This document shows positions 1 through 7,295 of a stretch of DNA of 7,295 nucleotides, piece after piece. This DNA is from an uncultured bacterium (GTDB lineage: Bacteria; Chloroflexota; Anaerolineae; JACIWP01), in the NCBI GenBank assembly GCA_903872005.1, contig CAIQJD010000543.1, positions 1 through 7,295 on the forward strand, written 5' to 3'. The stretch's first letter is position 1. Every line of letters starts with the position of its first letter. The notes under the pieces were generated by a model. That model was not told the DNA's origin and made no database searches. It worked only from the letters and a program-made list of their open reading frames with translations. The translations under genes were made by a program, and so were the position numbers.

Positions 1-1
1 C

Positions 2-787
2 ATCGAACGCCGGGCGAAACGCGCCCTGATCGAACATGCCCTCTTCCGCTGGGAAAGCGCCGTTATCATCGCGCTGACCGCGCTGCTGGCGCTCTTCTAC
101 GCGGAGCCATTTCCCTTCTGGCGCTGGTACTTTTGGGTGGCGCTGGGCGCGCTCGCCGAAATCCTCATCGTCGTCACCAGCTTGACCGATGAGCGCACCG
201 GCCAGGAAGTGGTCGAAGACCTGTTCGAGGACGAACACGATCCGCGCCAGATCAAGACCAAAGCCTATCGCGAGCAGTTCCAAAAGGCGCAGGAGTATCG
301 CCGGCAGATCCAAAAAGCCATCGTTGACGCCGGCTCCAGTCCGCTGCGCGATCGTCTGGAACGGGTGGGGCGCGGCATCGGCGACTGGGTCGGCCAGATC
401 TACGAACTGGCCGGCCGGCTGGATCGCTATGTAGACAACCCCATCATCGCCCGCGACCGCCAGAACGCGCCGGTCGAGCTGCGCCAACTGGAGCAACGGG
501 CCGCTCAGGAGCGCGACCCACAGGTGCGCACCGAAGTGATGCAAGCGTGGGAACAAAAACGCGCCCAGTGGGCCAACCTGCAAAAGCTGCAAAATACGAT
601 GGAAGCGGCGCGTCTGCGCCTGGATGCGACCCTGACTGCCCTGGGGACGGTTTACTCGCAGGTACTGCTGGTTTCGGCAAAGGGCGACGAAGGCGCATCG
701 GCCGACAATCTGGCCGCTGACATCAAGGATCAGATCGCCGGCCTGCAAGACCTGATTGAAACGATGGACGAAGTCCTGAAGCGGTAG
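2..787 (+). CDS. Two-helix membrane protein with long coiled-coil tail, 5'-truncated
   Basis: I do not recognise a named family; function unknown. The frame is open to the left edge and has no ATG, GTG or TTG before the GTG at 137, so the true start lies outside the window. Starting at 137 would also remove the first hydrophobic helix. The visible 261 residues begin with a basic amphipathic stretch (E-R-R-A-K-R), then hydrophobic segments at about residues 19-34 and 44-61, joined by a short aromatic turn (F-P-F-W-R-W-Y-F-W). The remaining 200 residues are strongly charged and helix-rich, with a K/Q/R/E pattern that suggests coiled coil, notably around 82-110 and 155-200. Both ends probably lie in the cytoplasm, with a hairpin in the membrane. 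The lipoprotein gene starts 38 bp downstream, so the two may share a transcript. That the frame is real is fairly sure; any role is open. Confidence 0.8.
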   Translation: MERRAKRALIEHALFRWESAVIIALTALLALFYAEPFPFWRWYFWVALGALAEILIVVTSLTDERTGQEVVEDLFEDEHDPRQIKTKAYREQFQKAQEYRRQIQKAIVDAGSSPLRDRLERVGRGIGDWVGQIYELAGRLDRYVDNPIIARDRQNAPVELRQLEQRAAQERDPQVRTEVMQAWEQKRAQWANLQKLQNTMEAARLRLDATLTALGTVYSQVLLVSAKGDEGASADNLAADIKDQIAGLQDLIETMDEVLKR

Positions 788-825
788 TCCGAACAGGCAA
801 ACACGATTCGGGAGGATGTGCAGCA

Positions 826-1971
826 ATGCGCGCACAGATCACCAAGGGCGTCATGGCCCTGATGTTATTGAGTATGCTCCTCGCCGGCTGCGCGCCGGGC
901 AACTTCAAGGGCGACGCCATCGTCTATGTCGCTGTGCCTCTCTCCGGTTGGCAAGCCGAGGGCGGCCAAACCCTGGCCGGCGGCGTGCGCTTGATGGCCG
1001 ACGAGCTGAACAAGGCCGGCGGCTTGCTCAACTATCGCGTCAAGGTCGTCGCCCTGGACGATGAGGCCGACCCGGATACAGCGGCCAACACTGCCGACGA
1101 GATCAAGAAAGCCGTGCAGGCCGGCGACAAGGTCATCGGCGTCATCGGCCATTACAACAGCGGCGAGACCAGCGCCGCCATGGAGACTTACAAGGACCTG
1201 CCCTTCGTCGTCATCACGGCCACGGCCAGCGACGTTGCCATCACCCAGAAGGGCTATCGCAACTTCTTCCGCGTCAACGCCACCGACGCCGCCCAGGCGC
1301 CTATGGCCGCGCGCTTCCTGACGGAAAAGCTCGGGGCACAGAAGATCGCGTTGATCTATGCGAACAACGACTACGGACGCGGCCTGCGCGACCAGATGAC
1401 GAAGGCGCTGGCGACCCTGGGACAGAAGCCGGCAGTGACCATCGAAATCAAAGAAGCCGCGCCCACCCAGGCGCAAGCCATCGCCCAGGTCAAGGCCGCC
1501 GGCGCCGACGCCGTCTTTCTGGCCGGCTACGAGACAGAGGGCTACGTGGTGCTGCCGGAGCTACGCGAAGCCGGCGTGACTGTGCCATTCTTGTGCAGCG
1601 ACGGTTGCCTGCCCTATGCCTTCATTGACGAATCCGGGCCGGCGGCCGAAGGCGCCTATGTCTCGGCCATCACGCCCGAAATCCATGCCGTCGCCGACGA
1701 CAAATGGTGGAAAGCCTACCAGAACGTCGAGACTCGCAACCCGGGAACCTACAGCGCCGCCGGCTACAGCGCCATGGCCGTGCTGGCCCAGGGGATCAAA
1801 GACGCCAAGAGTTTCGACCGCGCCAAGACGGCCGATGCGCTGCACCGACTGCAACTGAAGACGCTGGTGGGCGAAGTGACCTACGACGATCAGGGCGATC
1901 TGCGCCAGCAAAACGTCTATGTCTTTCAGGTGAAGAGCGGCAGTTACGTGCAGATACTCCCGGCGCCCTGA
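826..1971 (+). CDS. Branched-chain amino acid-type ABC substrate-binding lipoprotein
   Basis: 381-aa extracytoplasmic solute-binding protein of the LivJ/periplasmic-binding type I fold (family assignment from motifs; the ligand is unknown and may not be an amino acid). It opens with a lipoprotein signal: basic M-R-A-Q-I-T-K, a hydrophobic core at 9-19 and the lipobox L-A-G-C with Cys22 as the predicted lipidated residue. Lobe 1 shows the family pattern P-L-S-G (38-41), A-G-G near 51-53, N-K-A-G-G (62-66) and a G-H-Y-N-S-G ligand-loop region (108-113). Further typical points are Y-A-N-N-D-Y-G (178-184), S-D-G (258-260) and A-A-G-Y-S-A near 311-316. Cys257 and Cys261 flank S-D-G and could form a disulfide. 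GGAGG at 811-815, 10 bases before ATG 826, supports this start. No permease or ATPase gene follows; the next gene converges, so this is an orphan within the window. It could serve a distant transporter or act as a sensor. Confidence 0.9.
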   Translation: MRAQITKGVMALMLLSMLLAGCAPGNFKGDAIVYVAVPLSGWQAEGGQTLAGGVRLMADELNKAGGLLNYRVKVVALDDEADPDTAANTADEIKKAVQAGDKVIGVIGHYNSGETSAAMETYKDLPFVVITATASDVAITQKGYRNFFRVNATDAAQAPMAARFLTEKLGAQKIALIYANNDYGRGLRDQMTKALATLGQKPAVTIEIKEAAPTQAQAIAQVKAAGADAVFLAGYETEGYVVLPELREAGVTVPFLCSDGCLPYAFIDESGPAAEGAYVSAITPEIHAVADDKWWKAYQNVETRNPGTYSAAGYSAMAVLAQGIKDAKSFDRAKTADALHRLQLKTLVGEVTYDDQGDLRQQNVYVFQVKSGSYVQILPAP

Positions 1972-2018
1972 CACGCCACGCCCGCAGTCAGATCATCTGT
2001 CAAAGCCTGAATGCAAAG

Positions 2019-2053
2019 AGGGCCTCCCCGGTCATGCGGATCAGGGAGGCCCT
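2019..2053. terminator. Probable bidirectional terminator hairpin between convergent genes
   Basis: The arms AGGGCCTCCC (2019-2028) and GGGAGGCCCT (2044-2053) form a perfect 10-bp GC-rich stem with a 15-base loop. It lies between the stop of the binding-protein gene (1971) and the stop of the minus-strand synthase gene (2074). The T-rich tail is weak on both strands (TTCTGCG on +, CTTTGCATT on -), so it is less certain than the terminator after gyrB. The position between two convergent 3' ends fits a shared terminator. Confidence 0.7.
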
Positions 2054-2073
2054 TCTGCGTCCAACAACGGCTA

Positions 2074-3252
2074 TCAGATGAGACCGATTTGTTTGCCCAC
2101 AGCGTACAGCGTCTCCAGCACCCGATCCAATTGCGCGTCGGTATGCGTCGCCATATAGGACGTGTGGAGGAGCGAGCTGTTGGGCGCAACCGCCGGCGGG
2201 ATGACCGCGTTGGTGTAGATGCCGGCGTCATACAGGGCGCGCCACGCGCCGATGGCCTTCATGTAGTCTCCAATGATCAGGGGGATGATCGGCGTGCAAC
2301 TGGCGCCGGTATTATAGCCCATCGCCTTCAATTCTTTCAACATCCGCCGCGTGATTGCCCAGAGCCGTTCCACCCGCTCCGGCTCTTCCAACATCACATC
2401 AATCGCCGCCGAAACCGCCGCCACCGAGGCCGGCGGCATACTGGCCGAAAAGAGCAATGACCGCGCGTAGTGCTTAACGTAGTGAATGACCTGATCATCG
2501 CCGGCCACGAAACCACCCAGACTGGCGAAGGACTTGCTGAACGTGCCCATAATCAGGTCCACGCCCGGCGTCACGTCAAAATGCCAAGCCGTGCCGCGTC
2601 CGCCGGCCAACACGCCGACGGAATGGGCGTCATCCACCATCAAACGCGCACCGTGCTTCTTGCAGACCGGGATCAACTCTGGCAGCGGCGCGATGTCGCC
2701 GCCCATGCTGAAAATGCCATCCACGATGACCAGCTTGCCGGCGTCGTTCGAACAACTCGTCAACATCTTGTCCAAACTGGCCGCATCATTGTGCACGAAG
2801 CGCTTCATATTGCTGTACGACAACTTGCAGCCATCGAGGATGGAGGCGTGATCCTCACGATCCGTGATCACGAAATCGCCGCGGCCGGCCAGAGCGGAGA
2901 TAGTCCCCAAGTTGGCCTGATAGCCGGTGCCGAAGATCAGCGCCGCCTCCTTGCCCACCAACTTCGCCAGCTTCGCCTCCAACTCCAGATGCATCGCCAG
3001 CGTGCCGTTCAGGAAACGCGAGCCAGTGCAACTCGTGCCATAGCGGTTAATGGCATCAACGGCCGCCTGGCGCACGCGCGGATGGACAGTCAAGCCCAGA
3101 TAGTTGTTGGAGCCGATCATCAACAGGCGATGCCCGCCGATCGTGATTTCCGTGCCTTCCGTATCTTGCAGGGGCAAGAAATAGGGGTAATACCCGCCGG
3201 CTATGGCCTCCCGCGCCGCGGTAAACTTGTAACACTTGTCAAACAAGTCCAT
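2074..3252 (-). CDS. Alpha-oxoamine synthase, serine palmitoyltransferase-like
   Basis: 392-aa fold-type I PLP enzyme of the alpha-oxoamine synthase family, which condenses an amino acid with an acyl-CoA and releases CO2 (8-amino-7-oxononanoate synthase, glycine C-acetyltransferase, serine palmitoyltransferase). The PLP site is complete: H135 in D-H-A-S for ring stacking, D207 and H210 in V-D-D-A-H-S, and K240 in G-T-F-S-K-S as the Schiff-base lysine. Spacing agrees with E. coli BioF (H133, D204, H207, K236, from memory). G-S-R-F-L-N-G-T (77-84), T-F-S-K-S and the N-terminal L-F-D-K-x-Y-K-F with Y-P-Y-F resemble the SPT-like Bacteroidota enzymes more than BioF or Kbl. The expected product would be a 3-ketosphinganine-type base, but substrate is inferred only. 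ATG 3252 is chosen over an in-frame start at 3393 because an AGGAG lies 6 bases upstream, homology begins here, and the promoter at 3326-3354 lies inside the longer frame. No biotin or threonine-degradation genes are adjacent. Confidence 0.9.
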   Translation of the reverse strand: MDLFDKCYKFTAAREAIAGGYYPYFLPLQDTEGTEITIGGHRLLMIGSNNYLGLTVHPRVRQAAVDAINRYGTSCTGSRFLNGTLAMHLELEAKLAKLVGKEAALIFGTGYQANLGTISALAGRGDFVITDREDHASILDGCKLSYSNMKRFVHNDAASLDKMLTSCSNDAGKLVIVDGIFSMGGDIAPLPELIPVCKKHGARLMVDDAHSVGVLAGGRGTAWHFDVTPGVDLIMGTFSKSFASLGGFVAGDDQVIHYVKHYARSLLFSASMPPASVAAVSAAIDVMLEEPERVERLWAITRRMLKELKAMGYNTGASCTPIIPLIIGDYMKAIGAWRALYDAGIYTNAVIPPAVAPNSSLLHTSYMATHTDAQLDRVLETLYAVGKQIGLI

Positions 3253-3258
3253 ATTTCT

Positions 3259-3263
3259 CTCCT
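3259..3263 (-). promoter_or_regulatory. Ribosome binding site of the alpha-oxoamine synthase gene
   Basis: On the minus strand AGGAG (within AAAGGAGAG, 3257-3265) lies 6 bases before the ATG at 3252. This spacing is close to ideal and is a main reason for placing the start here rather than at the in-frame upstream ATGs (3312 and 3393), which have no comparable site. Confidence 0.85.
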
Positions 3264-3325
3264 TTGGGAAATGGTCATAGCCGGTCGCCCGGCTTCCCTG
3301 CCGGTCGCACATTCTGAGCGCGCCT

Positions 3326-3354
3326 ATTATAGCTTTGCGGAGCGATACCGTCAA
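3326..3354 (-). promoter_or_regulatory. Sigma-70-type promoter for the alpha-oxoamine synthase gene
   Basis: Read on the minus strand: -35 box TTGACG (3354-3349, 5 of 6 consensus), a 17-base spacer (3348-3332), and a perfect -10 box TATAAT (3331-3326). Transcription would begin near 3319, giving a leader of about 67 bases before ATG 3252. Both boxes and the spacer agree with the housekeeping consensus, so this is a strong prediction from sequence alone. An in-frame ATG at 3312 lies only about 7 bases past the predicted start site and lacks a ribosome binding site. Confidence 0.8.
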
Positions 3355-3388
3355 GCCGCCAGCGCAACGCGCATTTCTGCCATCCCAT

Positions 3389-3417
3389 TTCACAGTCCAT
3401 CTGATCTATGGTACAAT
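3389..3417 (+). promoter_or_regulatory. Sigma-70-type extended -10 promoter for the membrane protein-gyrB unit
   Basis: -35 box TTCACA (3389-3394, 5 of 6), 17-base spacer (3395-3411) and -10 box TACAAT (3412-3417), preceded by TG at 3409-3410 in the extended -10 position. Transcription would start near 3424, a short leader of about 20 bases that contains the ribosome binding site at 3428-3434. It points away from the synthase promoter, with 34 bp between the two -35 boxes. It is the only good promoter seen upstream of gyrB, so gyrB probably depends on it. Confidence 0.8.
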
Positions 3418-3427
3418 GCCGACGGTG

Positions 3428-3434
3428 AAAGGAG
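3428..3434 (+). promoter_or_regulatory. Ribosome binding site selecting the TTG start at 3444
   Basis: AAAGGAG lies 9 bases before TTG 3444 and 15 bases before the next in-frame candidate, ATG 3450. The spacing favours TTG as the start of the membrane protein. Confidence 0.75.
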
Positions 3435-3443
3435 TTTCATCCC

Positions 3444-4454
3444 TTGGGCATGTTAGATTGTTTCTCCGCCGGCTTCCGCGTCATCGCCCGGCGCTGGTGG
3501 CTCATCCTCATCCCGGTCATGCTGGACGCCTTCTTGTGGATGGGGCCGCGCCTGGGCATCACTGACATCGTGGCCCAATTGAGTCAGGCAGTGACGGAGC
3601 AACAAGCCCTTCTCACGGCCAGCGAATCTCAAGCCGCCATCATGCAACAATCGCAGCAATTCCTGGATCAACTCGGCAAGGAAGCGAACCTCTGGTCGCT
3701 CCTCAGCGCCGGCATCCCTGGCATCCCCAGCCTCATTTCGGCAAGCGCCCCCGGCGCGCAACCGCTGACCACACCCCGCACGGTGCTGCAAGCGGAGTCC
3801 GCCGGCCAGGTCGTCTTATGGAGCGCCGGCATCTTGTTGCTGGGGGGCGTCCTTTCGAGCATCTATGTCACCCTCATTGCTCGCGCCGTGCGCCACGAAA
3901 TGCAGGATGCCGAAAACCTGACCCTGCCGCGTCACATCCTGCACACCTGGACGCGCCTTCTGCTCATCGCCATCATTCTGACAGCCATCGGTCTGGCGCT
4001 GGCGATTCCGCTCTTCCTCGTCTTCGCCCTGTCCATGCTGGTCAGTCCCGGCCTGGCCCTCATCCTGGTCAACCTGACCGCCATCGTCATCCTGTGGGTC
4101 GCCATCGGCATTGTCATCTACCTCTACTTCGTCGTAGACGCCATTGCCATCCATCACGCCGGCCTGCTGCGCGCCGTCTGGAACAGCATCAATATCGTGG
4201 CGCGCAATCTCTGGCCCAGCGCCGGCCTCATCCTGGTCATCTGGCTCCTCAACAATGGCCTCCTGCTGGTCTGGACGCGGCTCGAAGCGGCCGTCTGGGG
4301 CGCCGCCATCGGCATCCTCGCCAATGCGTTCATCGGCGCCGGCCTCACCGCCGCCAGTCTGATCTTCTATATGGATCGGTTCCGCCGTTGGCAGGACAAT
4401 CCCGAAGCCGCCGGCAACCTCTTGCTGCGCCTCTGGCGCGGCCCCAAAGCATAA
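3444..4454 (+). CDS. Six-helix integral membrane protein, unknown function
   Basis: 336-aa protein I cannot assign to a named family. Hydrophobic segments are visible at about residues 17-34, 122-146, 170-199, 203-232, 259-279 and 283-310. Between the first two lies a polar region (35-120) with a Gln-rich helix (44-78, T-E-Q-Q and M-Q-Q-S-Q-Q) and a Pro/Ser/Ala-rich linker, probably on one face of the membrane. The C-terminus is basic (D-R-F-R-R-W and R-L-W-R-G-P-K). The later helices, ending in A-F-I-G-A-G-L-T-A-A-S-L-I-F-Y-M-D, loosely recall the multi-helix membrane domains attached to some glycerophosphodiester phosphodiesterases; this is weak. TTG 3444 is preferred over ATG 3450 because of the ribosome-site spacing; the difference is two residues. 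It is the first gene after its promoter, with gyrB 12 bp downstream, so the two are probably co-transcribed. Confidence 0.88.
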   Translation: MGMLDCFSAGFRVIARRWWLILIPVMLDAFLWMGPRLGITDIVAQLSQAVTEQQALLTASESQAAIMQQSQQFLDQLGKEANLWSLLSAGIPGIPSLISASAPGAQPLTTPRTVLQAESAGQVVLWSAGILLLGGVLSSIYVTLIARAVRHEMQDAENLTLPRHILHTWTRLLLIAIILTAIGLALAIPLFLVFALSMLVSPGLALILVNLTAIVILWVAIGIVIYLYFVVDAIAIHHAGLLRAVWNSINIVARNLWPSAGLILVIWLLNNGLLLVWTRLEAAVWGAAIGILANAFIGAGLTAASLIFYMDRFRRWQDNPEAAGNLLLRLWRGPKA

Positions 4455-6380
<1,926 letters not shown>

Positions 6381-6402
6381 CGGCGCGTCGCACCAACAAT
6401 CG

Positions 6403-6440
6403 AGCAGGGCATCCCGACACGCCGGAATGCCCTGCTTTTT
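6403..6440 (+). terminator. Rho-independent terminator after gyrB
   Basis: AGCAGGGCAT (6403-6412) pairs perfectly with ATGCCCTGCT (6427-6436) to give a 10-bp stem with a 14-base loop. The T run at 6436-6440 follows directly. It begins 22 bases after the gyrB stop codon and is a classic intrinsic terminator, the best in the window. Confidence 0.92.
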
Positions 6441-6493
6441 CGTCTCACTACCCTGCACTTTTCGCTTTCAGATTACTCGCAGAGGAGCGGCCC

Positions 6494-6931
6494 ATGTCAG
6501 AATACGTGTCAATTGTGCTGGTGGGATTGCTTGGGGGGATTGCAGTTGGCATCCAATCCCCCATCGCCGGCGCCATGGGCCAGCGCATCGGCGGGACGGC
6601 CGGCAGCCTCATCATCCACCTGAGCGGGCTGCTCCTTTCGGGCATCCTGCTGACGCTACGGGGCGGCGAAAACATCCGCGATTGGCATCGGCTCCCCTGG
6701 TACATGCTGATTGCCGGCGTCTTCGGCCTCATCCTCTATCAGACCATCAACGTGACCCTGCCTCGCCTGGGCAGCGCGGCGATGATGACGCTCATCATCG
6801 TCGGGCAATTGCTCGTGGGCTTGCTGGTAGATCATTTCGGCTGGTTCGGGGTCACGCCGCGTCCCCTGGACCTGACGCGCATCGCCGGCGTCGCGATACT
6901 GCTGCTGGGCGGCTATCTGATCGTTAAGTAG
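6494..6931 (+). CDS. DMT-superfamily YdcZ-like membrane protein
   Basis: 145-aa integral membrane protein matching the small YdcZ type (Pfam DMT_YdcZ, formerly DUF606) of the drug/metabolite transporter superfamily; the usual length is about 140-150 residues. Five hydrophobic segments are visible, at about 5-25, 34-55, 68-88, 95-115 and 128-144. Family-like points are the G-Q pair in the fourth helix (104-105) followed by D-H-F-G-W (113-117), P-R-L-G-S-A-A (90-96), and an N-terminal helix with repeated small residues (G-L-L-G-G, A-V-G-I-Q-S-P). Substrates of this family are largely unknown; transport is inferred. The start is supported by AGAGGAG (6481-6487), 6 bases before ATG 6494. It lies past the gyrB terminator, so it should have its own promoter, but I find no convincing -35/-10 pair in 6441-6480. 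Its stop codon is 4 bp from that of the convergent gene. Confidence 0.85.
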   Translation: MSEYVSIVLVGLLGGIAVGIQSPIAGAMGQRIGGTAGSLIIHLSGLLLSGILLTLRGGENIRDWHRLPWYMLIAGVFGLILYQTINVTLPRLGSAAMMTLIIVGQLLVGLLVDHFGWFGVTPRPLDLTRIAGVAILLLGGYLIVK

Positions 6932-6935
6932 CGCC

Positions 6936-7295
6936 CTATGGCTTGCGCGCCCAAATCGCATACTCCCCAATGCGCTGCGCCGGCGCATAGTCCCGCTCGA
7001 TGACAGCCGTGATCTGCGGGAAGAGCGTCCTGAACGAAGCCCGCCCCAACACATGCTCATCTGTCTCGCGCCAGATGACCAGCGCCGGCCGGCGTGTCTC
7101 CAGGTCGCGGATCAGGCCGGCGATCTCTTCCTCTGTCAAGAAGCCCGGCCAGATGAAGTCGTGGCGCGTCGCGTTGTGCCGGCCGGTCGCAAAGTAGAAG
7201 AAGGACCCGCTGGTATCGAAGATTGTGTCCTGGGCTGTCGTCAGGCCGGCAATGGCCGCGCTCACACCCCGCAAAGTGCGCGCCGCGTCGGCGCG
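6936..7295 (-). CDS. C-terminal part of probable GT39/PMT-type glycosyltransferase, 5'-truncated
   Basis: Minus-strand frame open through the right edge; only the last 119 codons are present. A TTG at 7274 is in frame, but the reading continues upstream with plausible sequence (R-A-D-A-A-R-T before it), so it is probably internal. The visible part is soluble, with no membrane helix. It contains F-D-T-S-G-S-F-F-Y-F-A-T-G-R-H-N-A-T-R-H-D-F, an acidic helix with E-E-E-I-A-G-L-I-R-D-L-E, a strand P-A-L-V-I-W-R, and a G-E-Y-A-I-W-A-R end. Such a Y-F-x-x-x-R-x-N-x-T-R segment followed by a small alpha/beta unit is, from memory, common at the C-terminus of multi-helix dolichyl-phosphate-mannose-transferase-like (GT39) proteins in Chloroflexota, after the last helix and outside the membrane. 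The catalytic N-terminal part is outside the window, so the assignment is moderate at best. Confidence 0.6.
   Translation of the reverse strand, partial: RADAARTLRGVSAAIAGLTTAQDTIFDTSGSFFYFATGRHNATRHDFIWPGFLTEEEIAGLIRDLETRRPALVIWRETDEHVLGRASFRTLFPQITAVIERDYAPAQRIGEYAIWARKP

Noticed and set aside
137..787. GTG 137 as the start of the first gene
   Set aside because: The frame is open to the left edge with a coherent membrane helix upstream; starting at 137 would cut the second helix and leave no ribosome site.
3280..3293. Short hairpin GCCGG-TCGC-CCGGC in the synthase leader as a riboswitch or attenuator
   Set aside because: A 5-bp stem is too small, there is no T run or alternative pairing, and such GC words are common here.
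3250..3312. In-frame ATG at 3312 as the synthase start
   Set aside because: It would lie about 7 bases from the predicted transcription start with no ribosome site, while ATG 3252 has a well-spaced AGGAG and marks the beginning of family similarity.
2470..3456. Long + strand open frame (328 codons) opposite the synthase gene
   Set aside because: It is antisense to a gene with a full set of catalytic motifs. Its translation is rich in His, Arg and Gln in the manner of shadow frames, and it has no family resemblance.
6441..6480. Promoter for the YdcZ-like gene
   Set aside because: I looked for -35/-10 pairs with 16-18 bp spacing and found none close to consensus, so no site is claimed although one is expected.

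Overview
The window is a high-GC (roughly 60% or more by eye), gene-dense bacterial chromosome segment with seven protein-coding genes, two of them cut by the window edges. I see no RNA genes, mobile elements or CRISPR arrays. The protein style suggests an uncultured Chloroflexota member (Anaerolineae or a relative): a short-form GyrB, a serine-palmitoyltransferase-like enzyme, a LivJ-type lipoprotein and a GT39-like C-terminus with a Y-F-x-x-x-R-x-N-x-T-R signature. That placement is an inference from memory of such proteins, not a search result.

Left block (1-1971, + strand): the 3' part of an unrecognised gene for a two-helix membrane protein with a long charged, probably coiled-coil cytoplasmic tail. 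After 38 bp comes a lipoprotein substrate-binding protein of the branched-chain amino acid (LivJ) family, with no transporter permease or ATPase gene beside it. A hairpin at 2019-2053 separates this block from the convergent gene 3.

Centre: a gene on the minus strand (2074-3252) encodes a PLP-dependent alpha-oxoamine synthase most like bacterial serine palmitoyltransferase. It is divergent from a + strand pair made of a six-helix membrane protein of unknown function (3444-4454, TTG start) and gyrB (4467-6380, GTG start), 12 bp apart and probably co-transcribed. The 191-bp region between the divergent genes holds two near-consensus sigma-70-type promoters facing away from each other. The minus-strand promoter sits inside a longer open frame and so fixes the synthase start at 3252. 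A strong intrinsic terminator (6403-6440) ends the gyrB unit.

Right block (6494-7295): a 145-aa DMT-family YdcZ-like membrane protein (+ strand) converges, with only 4 bp between stop codons, on the 3' end of a minus-strand gene that looks like the C-terminal extracytoplasmic part of a GT39/PMT-type glycosyltransferase.

Most of this is ordinary housekeeping and membrane biology, and I do not see a clear new defence or mobile system. The points most worth following are the membrane protein-gyrB operon, the orphan binding protein beside a coiled-coil membrane protein, the SPT-like enzyme, and the strong excess of the palindrome GCCGGC in several codon phases.
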